Source: Gammaproteobacteria bacterium UBA4475 (GTDB lineage: Bacteria > Pseudomonadota > Gammaproteobacteria > Pseudomonadales > Azotimanducaceae). From it: DNA of 5,258 nt. Made by a program: the position numbers and the translations under genes. Shown here piece after piece: positions 1-5,258 of this stretch (positions are counted from its first letter, which is position 1; every line of letters begins with the position of its first letter). The notes under the pieces are model-generated. The model worked only from the letters and a program-made list of their open reading frames with translations, was not told the origin of the DNA and searched no databases. The stretch spans positions 1 to 5,258 of the forward strand of contig DGOD01000252.1 in assembly GCA_002389265.1 (NCBI GenBank). The letters run 5' to 3'.

Positions 1-44
1 CAGGAGGCTAACAGGAGGCTAACAAGAGGCTAGCAGCTGGCGAA
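1..44. repeat. 11-bp tandem repeat, about four units, at the left edge
   Basis: Two identical units CAGGAGGCTAA (1-11 and 12-22) are followed by CAAGAGGCTAG (23-33, two changes) and a more decayed CAGCTGGCGAA (34-44, three changes). The array touches the window edge, so more copies may lie to the left. The 11-bp period is not a multiple of three, which argues against a coding repeat, and is close to one DNA helical turn. Each of the first two units contains an AGGAGG string, but no start codon with a sound reading frame follows. The function is unknown. It may be a small intergenic minisatellite left by replication slippage. Confidence 0.75.
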
Positions 45-189
45 CTGCGCGTGAATCAGGACGTCAGCTTTGCATCTCACGCTGAGTAGCAAGTCAAATT
101 GTAACGCAGAAGTTAGGCAGAAGGTGCCCGGCGATATGTCGAGCAGGGTCACCAGGTTTGCGTACGATTTAGCGTCAGGTTGCCTCAGG
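45..189. other. Intergenic stretch downstream of tetR, nothing identified
   Basis: This lies past the stop codon of the leftward tetR gene. The short open frames here (30-218 minus and 70-255 plus) have no ribosome binding site or recognisable protein, and both run into the tetR coding region. A weak imperfect stem (CTCA-CGC-TGAG, 76-86) has no T-run on either side, so I do not call a terminator. A short direct repeat TCAGGTT occurs twice just beyond the tetR stop. No promoter or RNA gene was recognised. Confidence 0.5.
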
Positions 190-834
190 TTATCCTTGCC
201 GCTGAATGCTATTAACAAACAGCGTCATCACGTAGCGCTGTTCTTCAAGAAGTAACCGGCTAGCTTGGTCTGCCGGATCATCGGTGAATTCGGCGTTCCG
301 CCGGGCTTGATTTCGCAGCAGGCTGGCGAGTCCGTGAACGCTGGCCCAGATGGTGCCGGCCAGGAGTTCTACAGGTTTGTCGAGAAATAGGTCTTCATCC
401 TTACCCCGTTGAATGGTCCTCGTCAGGACGGCAAAACACTCGGCGCCCGCCAGTGTTAATGCCGCATGATTTACAGGGTCGAGCAAGGAGGAGTCGAAAA
501 ATAACTGATACTTTTCTGGGTGGCGCAACGACCAGCGAATATAGGCAAGTCCGAGTTCCACTGTGGCTTGGACGATGTCGTCACGATGTTCTGCAGCGAC
601 GGTCAGTAAATCTTTGGTCATCAACTCGAAGCCTTGCGTTGCAATAGCGGCGAACAACGCGTTTTTCGACTCGAAATGCCGGTAGGGGGCAGTCTGTGAG
701 ACACCGATTCGTCTGGCTAGTGCGCGGAGACTGAGTTGGTCCGCCGAGGATTCCAGCAACTGTTGGCAGGCGGCATCAATCAGTTGCTGCCGTAAGTCGC
801 CGTGATGATAATTTGAGTTGGTAGATACCGTCAT
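190..834 (-). CDS. TetR/AcrR-family transcriptional regulator with WHG-type C-terminal domain
   Basis: This is a 214-residue predicted DNA-binding repressor, probably of the adjacent efflux operon and of itself. The N-terminal stretch SNYHHGDLRQQL followed by the helix-turn-helix at about residues 34-54 (LSLRALARRIGVSQTAPYRHF) is the classic TetR signature. The C-terminal half carries WASVHG at residues 163-168 in a helical context, together with AYIRWSLRHPEKYQLFF around residues 97-112. These are typical of the TetR_C_33/WHG ligand-binding and dimerisation domain. The ligand cannot be read from sequence. The frame stays open upstream to an ATG at 936, but I chose the ATG at 834. It has a purine-rich GGGGG five bases upstream, gives the usual family length, and starts just before the conserved region. 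The 936 start lies upstream of the predicted transcription start and next to the operator. An ATG at 846 is also possible. The gene is divergent from the adaptor gene, a common arrangement for a local repressor. The family call is very secure; the pump as its target is inference. Confidence 0.93.
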   Translation of the reverse strand: MTVSTNSNYHHGDLRQQLIDAACQQLLESSADQLSLRALARRIGVSQTAPYRHFESKNALFAAIATQGFELMTKDLLTVAAEHRDDIVQATVELGLAYIRWSLRHPEKYQLFFDSSLLDPVNHAALTLAGAECFAVLTRTIQRGKDEDLFLDKPVELLAGTIWASVHGLASLLRNQARRNAEFTDDPADQASRLLLEEQRYVMTLFVNSIQRQG

Positions 835-839
835 GCTTG

Positions 840-844
840 CCCCC
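840..844 (-). promoter_or_regulatory. Putative ribosome binding site deciding the tetR start
   Basis: On the minus strand the sequence reads GGGGGCAAGC and then ATG (834), which puts a G-rich Shine-Dalgarno-like run five bases before the start. The other in-frame ATGs at 846, 885 and 936 have no comparable run upstream. This is the main local reason for preferring the 834 start. The run is not a perfect AGGAGG, so support is moderate. Confidence 0.5.
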
Positions 845-923
845 ATGGGTTTGGCAACTGCCTGTGTGCTGTTGAGGTTTTGCATATTCGAGCTGTCTGT
901 AGCCAAGGCGGTTACGATGATTA

Positions 924-953
924 ATTCTAACAGCATAATGTTGACAACGTAAA
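924..953 (-). promoter_or_regulatory. Predicted sigma70-type promoter for tetR
   Basis: Read on the minus strand, a -35-like TTTACG (953-948) is followed after 18 bp by TAGAAT (929-924), five of six to the -10 consensus. Transcription would begin near 917, giving a leader of roughly 80 bases before the ATG at 834. The -35 box lies in the right arm of the palindrome at 937-957, so a bound repressor would block it. That fits autoregulation. The -35 is weaker than that of the opposing promoter. Confidence 0.55.
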
Positions 954-957
954 CATT
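937..957. promoter_or_regulatory. Probable TetR operator, 21-bp palindrome
   Basis: The arms AATGTTGAC (937-945) and GTAAACATT (949-957) are inverted copies matching at eight of nine positions around a 3-bp centre AAC. The only mismatched pair is 943/951. Size and symmetry fit a site for a TetR-type dimer. The palindrome overlaps the -35 boxes of both divergent promoters, so binding would shut off tetR and the efflux operon together. No second copy of this palindrome was seen in the window. The palindrome is directly visible; the identity of the protein that binds it is inferred from position. Confidence 0.75.
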
Positions 958-968
958 CAGTCTAGAAT
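941..968 (+). promoter_or_regulatory. Predicted sigma70-type promoter for the adaptor-RND operon
   Basis: A perfect TTGACA (-35, 941-946) and TAGAAT (-10, 963-968, five of six to consensus) are separated by 16 bp. Transcription should start near 975, leaving a short leader of about 27 bases that includes the ribosome binding site of the adaptor gene. The -35 hexamer lies inside the palindromic operator, the expected layout for repression by steric block. With near-consensus boxes this promoter should be strong when the repressor leaves. Confidence 0.72.
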
Positions 969-992
969 GGTGGCTTGCTTGGGTGTAACCAC

Positions 993-996
993 GGAG
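993..996 (+). promoter_or_regulatory. Ribosome binding site of the adaptor gene
   Basis: GGAG lies five bases before the ATG at 1002, a good match in sequence and spacing. It supports that start. Confidence 0.75.
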
Positions 997-1001
997 ATTA
1001 G

Positions 1002-2156
1002 ATGTCGACCCGCTTGCGAATACTGCGCCTGCTAGCCCTGTTAACGATCATCGTGTCGATGCTCACACCGACGCTGGCATCTGCCGATCTGCTGCCAGTC
1101 ACGGCGACCACTGTGTATCAGCAACCGTCTTACACTGTGAGTCGACATTATGCCGGCTTATTGAGCCCGCTGCGTACGAGCATGCCCGGATTTGAAACCG
1201 GCGGTGTGGTGGCCCGGGTCGCAGTGGAGGAGGGCGACGAGGTAAAAGTCGGTGACCTATTAATCGAACTCGACCCTGCGGCCAGCCGTGCCGATTATCG
1301 GGCGGTCAAGGCTGAGGTCCAAAGCGCCCAAGCCCGTCATTCTGCTCAGCGCGCTCGCCTTGAACTCTCCCTATCAAGCCTGCAGCGTTATAAAGATTTA
1401 GTTGTTAAGGGCCATGGCGCTTTGCAGCGGCTTGATGAACTGCAGATACAGAGCGAGATCGAATCTGCCCAGGTTGAGGTCCTGAAGACCCAGCTGCAGG
1501 CGGCAGCGGCTAAGCTAATGTTAGCGGCTGTGCGCCTTGAAAAGCTCAGAATCACAGCCTCTTTTGATGCCATCGTCCAGACTCGGCAGGTAGACGAAGG
1601 TAGTATTGTCTCGCCAGGGCAAGTGGTGATGACCCTGATTGAGCGGGGTGAGTTCGAGCTCAAGGTTGGCATACCTGATGCCATGGTCGCTTATCTACGA
1701 GAGGATCAGGTTTATCGTTTCAATGTCATGAATCGTTCCGTTAGTGGCCGACTCACGGCGATTTTACCGGTCGCTGATGTGGTCACGGGAACCGTGACCG
1801 CCGTGTTTCGTCTGGCTGATGCGGGCTTGTATGCGGGCACCGTTGCCGAACTGGTGATGAATGCCGAGGTTGATGAGCCGGGTTTCTGGCTGCCGTTGAG
1901 CGCATTATCGGAAAGTCAGCGTGGCCTGTGGTCGGTATTCGTTATCAGGTCAGGAGCAGGTGGGCAGACCGTCGAAACACGTCTGGTGGAAATCCTGCAT
2001 CGGGGCGACGACGCGGTCTTTGTTCGTGGCACGCTTCGGGACGGCGAACGCATTGTCTCAGCCGGGACCGCCAGGATCGTTCCCGGACAACGGGTAGATG
2101 TCACCCGCGAAAACCCCGTCGTGGGATCTGCAAGCCCGAGTCTGGCCCGTGAATAA
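1002..2156 (+). CDS. Periplasmic adaptor (membrane fusion protein) of an RND efflux pump, HlyD/AcrA type
   Basis: This 384-residue periplasmic adaptor would link the inner-membrane RND pump encoded next to it to an outer-membrane TolC-type channel. Residues 1-28 are a Sec signal peptide: arginines near the start, a hydrophobic core LLALLTIIVSML, and an A-S-A cleavage site before D29. There is no lipobox cysteine, so unlike AcrA it is probably not a lipoprotein. The first half of the lipoyl-like domain is at about 63-91 (GGVVARVAVEEGDEVKVGDL). A long Ala/Gln/Glu-rich alpha-helical hairpin runs over about 92-182. The second lipoyl half is at about 183-214 (DAIVQTRQVDEGSIVSPGQV), followed by a beta-barrel at about 216-290 and a membrane-proximal domain to about 368. 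The hairpin tip reads RYKDLVVKGHGA and aligns with the RLxxLxxxxAxS channel-contact motif, but with His and Ala in the last two key places. Length and domain order are normal for the family. The start is supported by the GGAG site. The stop overlaps or nearly touches the RND start, indicating an operon. The substrate is unknown. Confidence 0.95.
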   Translation: MSTRLRILRLLALLTIIVSMLTPTLASADLLPVTATTVYQQPSYTVSRHYAGLLSPLRTSMPGFETGGVVARVAVEEGDEVKVGDLLIELDPAASRADYRAVKAEVQSAQARHSAQRARLELSLSSLQRYKDLVVKGHGALQRLDELQIQSEIESAQVEVLKTQLQAAAAKLMLAAVRLEKLRITASFDAIVQTRQVDEGSIVSPGQVVMTLIERGEFELKVGIPDAMVAYLREDQVYRFNVMNRSVSGRLTAILPVADVVTGTVTAVFRLADAGLYAGTVAELVMNAEVDEPGFWLPLSALSESQRGLWSVFVIRSGAGGQTVETRLVEILHRGDDAVFVRGTLRDGERIVSAGTARIVPGQRVDVTRENPVVGSASPSLARE

Positions 2157-2160
2157 TCCT

Positions 2161-5100
2161 ATGTTACCACCAGGCGTGAGGCCAGCCGGGGGTCCAAGCT
2201 CAGGCCTGGGAGACCTGTTTTTTCGACTGCCGCGCCTGACTTACCTGGCGATCGGTTTTATCCTGTTGACGGGTATTTCGGCTTTTTTCAACCTGCCCCG
2301 GCAAGAAGATCCCACCATGACGGAGCGTTATGCCAGCGTCGAAACCTATATGTCTGGCGCCTCGGCGTTGCGGATGGAAACGCTGGTGACGGAGAAGGTC
2401 GAGAATGCTCTGCGGGAAGTACCCGAGATCAAGACCCTGCGATCTACTACCCGAGCAGGCTATTCGTATATAGACGTTGAGTTGTATGACTCAGTTGGCA
2501 AAGATCAGGTCGAGCTGGTCTGGAGTGAGACTCGTGACAAGCTGGGCAATTTGACTAATGACCTTCCTGAGGATGCGTCAACGCCCAAGTTGACGGCTCG
2601 CGGGCCTTTAGCGGTGACGCTGGGCTTTGCCATTGTTGCCGAAAACACTCCCAACTCAATTCAGGAACGGATCGCCACGGAATTAAAGAGTCGTTTGGCG
2701 GCGTTGCCGGGCACTAAAGAAACAGATTTATTTGGTGAGCCAGAACAAGAAATTCTGGTGGCGGTCGATGCCGACGCCCTAGCCCGGGTCAATCTGTCTA
2801 TCGACAACCTAACACGTATTATTCAAGCATCAGATACTAAATTGGCCGCTGGGGAGCTCAATACTCGAGGTAGCTCTTTGATTGTTGAAGTCAAAGGCGA
2901 TCTGGATTCTGTCGAACGGATCAAAAGTATTGCGATTCGCAAACAGCCCAACGGCAATTTTATGCGTCTCGGTGATATCGCCGACGTGTCTAAGACTTAT
3001 GTTGATCCGCCGCAGGCAATAGCGATTATTGATGGTAAGCGCAGCATCCTGGTGACAACCATTATGGAAACTGGGCGTCGAGTGGATCAGTGGACCGCAG
3101 CGGCTAAGGTAATAGCAGCAGATTATGCCCAAGAGCTACCCGATCAGGTGCAGTTGAAGGTGGTTATCGATCAGAATTACTACACCCAAGCACGCTTGAG
3201 CGATTTAACATTGAACCTGACCGCAGCCATCCTTCTGGTACTGCTGGCATTGTTCTTTTTGATGGGTGCCAGGTCGGCGCTCATAGTGGGTGCGGCTTTA
3301 CCCTTGACACTCTGTATGGTGTTGGCTGGCTTGAGCTTTATGTCTATCCCTTTGCACCAAATGTCAGTCACGGGGCTGATTATAGCGTTGGGTTTACTCA
3401 TCGATAACGCGATTGTGGTGGTCGAGGAGTACAAGATCAATCGGCGTCGGGGTAGGCCGCTTGCGGCGTCGGTGAGTCAGTCGGTTAAGCACCTGTTTGT
3501 GCCCTTGCTGGCGTCGACAGCCACTACAATATTCGCGTTTATGCCGATTGCGACCAGCCCCGGTGGTACCGGTGACTTTACAGGCGCCATGGCCGTATCG
3601 GTTATGTTGTCAGTGGCAGCGTCTTTTCTGCTGGCCATGACGCTGATTCCAACATTTGCCGCCTATCTTGATCAGCGGTTTCCTATTAAAGCTACAGACC
3701 AGAACTCTTGGTGGATTAAGGGTTACACCAATGCAAAGCTAGCACGATACTATCAACTTTCGATACGCTGGATTGTAAAGCATCCTGGCGGTGGTGTGCT
3801 CATTGCCATGGTACTGCCACTGGCAGGTTTTGTTTTGGCGACTACGCTGACCAGTTCGTTCTTCCCGCCGGTGGACCGGAACCAATTTCAGGTACAGATT
3901 ATATTACCCGCTAATACCTCGTTAGCTGATACTCAAGTCGTCGTTGAGCGGGTTCGTCAGCGCCTCATTGCGATGGATGAAGTGGTCTCAAGCCAATGGT
4001 TTGTGGGAGAGGGTGCGCCGCGAGTTTACTACAATATGATGGAGAACAACGATGGTGTAGCCAGTTTTGCCAGTGGGTTTGTCACTACGCGTGAGGTCAA
4101 TGATCCGTTGAAAATTCTGCCGCTGTTGCAAAAGACTATGATAGCCGAATTTCCTGCGGCGCGAATCATGATCATGCCGTTCGAGCAAGGACCACCCTTC
4201 GCCGCGCCGATCGAGATCCGAGTTGTAGGCCCGAATCTTGACGTGCTCAAGCAACTGGGAGAGCAATTGAGATTTCTTCTATCTGAGATCGAACAGGTGA
4301 CCTATACCACGGCGACGCTGTCAGGCAGCTCCGCGCAGTTGTCAGTCTATCCCAAGGCCAATAAACTGGCCGTGCTGAATTTGCGGAATCAGGAACTGCC
4401 GCTACAGCTCAACGGCAAACTCACGGGAATCGATGCCGGCTCAGTCATGGAAGGCTCCACGGAAGTCCCCATCATGGTTCGGGTTAATAACCGTGTTCGC
4501 GGTGATCTCGATCGTCTGTCGACGTCGACTGTCGTCGCAAGCGACAGTCAATATGCAGGATATGGTGGCATACCCCTTGAGCAAGTTGCAGAGATTCGAC
4601 TCGAACCCTCGCCGACAAATATTAATCGTTATCAGGGCGAACGGGTCAATACGGTGTCGGGATTTCTCTTGCCTTACACTTATCCTTCCCTGGCCATCGG
4701 CGAGTTTCGCCAACGGTTGGCATCTGCGGCAATAGTTGTGCCGGACGGGTACCGGATTCAATTTGGTGGTGAAGAAGAGGAACGGGGCGAAGCGGTCGGT
4801 AATATTATTTCTACCTTTAGCATGTACCTTTGGCTGATGGTGGCGGTGATTGTTCTGTCACTGAACTCTTTTCGTTACGCCGGGGTCATTGGGATCATCG
4901 GTCTGTCGAGTATTGGTCTGGCACTATTGGGCGTCTGGCTGTCTGGTCACCCGTTCGGCTATATGGCCCTGATCGGTACCCTGGGGCTGATCGGTCTGGC
5001 GATTAACGGCGGTATCATTGTGTTGTCAGCGCTGAAAGCCAACCAATTAGCTGTGCGCGGTGATAAAGAAGCGATCGTGTTTGTGGTGATGGACTCGACC

Positions 5101-5258
5101 CGGCATATCGTCTCGACTACCGTGACAACCATTGGTGGTTTCCTGCCCCTGATATTATCCGGCGGGCAGTTTTGGCCACCTTTGGCGATGTCCATTGCCG
5201 GCGGTGTTGCGGGGTCTGCGATACTGGCACTGTATCTGGTGCCAGCCATGTTCACCTA
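2161..5258 (+). CDS. RND-family efflux transporter permease, AcrB/HAE1-like, 3' end cut by the window
   Basis: This is the inner-membrane pump of the tripartite system, expected to expel substrates using the proton gradient. One uninterrupted frame gives 1032 residues plus two bases, close to the full length of AcrB (1049). TM1 is at about 26-46, followed by PRQEDP (46-51), a motif of an RND branch distinct from AcrB. The first large periplasmic loop runs to about 350. TM2-TM6 span about 353-500, TM7 is near 544-562, and FFPPVDRNQF (567-576) opens the second periplasmic loop, which carries GPPFAAPIEIR (677-687). TM8-TM12 span about 886-1030. TM4 contains LIDNAIVVVEE with D415-N416, where AcrB has D407-D408. 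TM10 contains GLAINGGI with N949 at the place of AcrB K940. These positions were aligned by eye. The start is uncertain. ATG 2161 lies four bases after the adaptor stop. A GTG at 2149 in the same frame would overlap that stop, and a GTG at 2176 is also possible. None has a clear Shine-Dalgarno, so translation is probably coupled to the adaptor. The N-terminus carries a Pro/Gly-rich stretch (residues 2-18) not usual in AcrB. The final TA may begin Tyr or a stop codon. Substrate class is unknown; multidrug or lipophilic compounds are more likely than metals, since no CusA/CzcA-style motifs were noticed. Confidence 0.95.
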   Translation, partial: MLPPGVRPAGGPSSGLGDLFFRLPRLTYLAIGFILLTGISAFFNLPRQEDPTMTERYASVETYMSGASALRMETLVTEKVENALREVPEIKTLRSTTRAGYSYIDVELYDSVGKDQVELVWSETRDKLGNLTNDLPEDASTPKLTARGPLAVTLGFAIVAENTPNSIQERIATELKSRLAALPGTKETDLFGEPEQEILVAVDADALARVNLSIDNLTRIIQASDTKLAAGELNTRGSSLIVEVKGDLDSVERIKSIAIRKQPNGNFMRLGDIADVSKTYVDPPQAIAIIDGKRSILVTTIMETGRRVDQWTAAAKVIAADYAQELPDQVQLKVVIDQNYYTQARLSDLTLNLTAAILLVLLALFFLMGARSALIVGAALPLTLCMVLAGLSFMSIPLHQMSVTGLIIALGLLIDNAIVVVEEYKINRRRGRPLAASVSQSVKHLFVPLLASTATTIFAFMPIATSPGGTGDFTGAMAVSVMLSVAASFLLAMTLIPTFAAYLDQRFPIKATDQNSWWIKGYTNAKLARYYQLSIRWIVKHPGGGVLIAMVLPLAGFVLATTLTSSFFPPVDRNQFQVQIILPANTSLADTQVVVERVRQRLIAMDEVVSSQWFVGEGAPRVYYNMMENNDGVASFASGFVTTREVNDPLKILPLLQKTMIAEFPAARIMIMPFEQGPPFAAPIEIRVVGPNLDVLKQLGEQLRFLLSEIEQVTYTTATLSGSSAQLSVYPKANKLAVLNLRNQELPLQLNGKLTGIDAGSVMEGSTEVPIMVRVNNRVRGDLDRLSTSTVVASDSQYAGYGGIPLEQVAEIRLEPSPTNINRYQGERVNTVSGFLLPYTYPSLAIGEFRQRLASAAIVVPDGYRIQFGGEEEERGEAVGNIISTFSMYLWLMVAVIVLSLNSFRYAGVIGIIGLSSIGLALLGVWLSGHPFGYMALIGTLGLIGLAINGGIIVLSALKANQLAVRGDKEAIVFVVMDSTRHIVSTTVTTIGGFLPLILSGGQFWPPLAMSIAGGVAGSAILALYLVPAMFT

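Noticed and set aside
1..44. Tandem repeat as the edge of a CRISPR array
   Set aside because: The units are 11 bp, directly adjacent, without spacers, and decay within four copies.
72..90. Weak stem-loop as a tetR terminator
   Set aside because: Only four contiguous base pairs, with mismatches beyond and no T-run on either strand.
30..255. Two short open frames (30-218 minus, 70-255 plus) as possible small genes
   Set aside because: Neither has a ribosome binding site or recognisable protein features, and both overlap the 3' end of tetR. They look like chance frames.
1388..2152. Open frames overlapping the adaptor gene on both strands (1388-1684 and 1916-2104 minus, 1928-2152 plus)
   Set aside because: The adaptor frame has full domain order, signal peptide and ribosome binding site. 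The alternative frames have low-complexity, Arg/Ser-rich translations typical of shadow frames.
2830..3440. Antisense open frames of 100 and 86 codons within the pump gene
   Set aside because: They lie fully opposite the strongly supported RND frame. Their translations show no fold or motif, and no promoter or ribosome binding site was seen.
3988..5255. Further open frames inside the pump gene (3988-4266, 4029-4250, 4441-4761 and 4959-5255 minus; 4433-4735 plus)
   Set aside because: All overlap conserved RND sequence on the other strand or in another frame, and are explained as shadows of the RND coding frame.
2149..5258. Pump as a heavy-metal (CusA/CzcA) RND transporter
   Set aside because: The EDP motif after TM1, the FFPPVDRNQF and GPPFAAPIEIR segments, and the TetR-adaptor-pump context fit the drug/lipophilic HAE1 side better. 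I noticed no methionine-rich or histidine-rich metal-binding segments in the adaptor.

Overview
The window holds a compact tripartite-efflux locus of a Gram-negative bacterium. It has a divergently transcribed TetR-family regulator (minus strand), a periplasmic adaptor protein (membrane fusion protein, MFP) and an RND inner-membrane transporter that runs to the right edge. Adaptor-plus-RND pairs that span the periplasm imply an outer membrane. The codon use, promoter style and protein flavour suggest a gammaproteobacterium, but the sequence does not allow a species call.

Layout: positions 1-189 are non-coding as far as I can see and begin with an 11-bp tandem repeat that touches the left edge. 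Positions 190-834 (minus) encode the TetR regulator, with a canonical helix-turn-helix and a C-terminal WHG-type ligand domain. Positions 835-1001 are the divergent control region. It contains a near-perfect 21-bp palindrome (937-957) whose two arms overlap the -35 boxes of two back-to-back sigma70-type promoters, one firing right into the efflux operon and one firing left into tetR. Positions 1002-2156 encode the adaptor, exported by a Sec signal peptide. From 2161 (or from a GTG at 2149 overlapping the adaptor stop) to the end lies the RND pump, over 1030 residues and essentially complete, with its last codon cut by the window.

Likely working model (inference): without ligand the TetR protein sits on the palindrome and blocks both promoters, so it represses the pump and itself. 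A ligand, perhaps a pump substrate, releases it. The adaptor and pump are made from one transcript with translational coupling and join an outer-membrane TolC-type channel that is not encoded here. The pump belongs to an RND branch with an 'EDP' motif after TM1. In its proton-relay helices it has Asp-Asn in TM4 and Asn in TM10, where AcrB has Asp-Asp and Lys.

I found no mobile element, RNA gene, CRISPR array or clearly new system. The locus is a well-formed example of a known type. The points most worth checking are the shared operator/promoter, the altered proton-relay residues, and the regulator's start codon.
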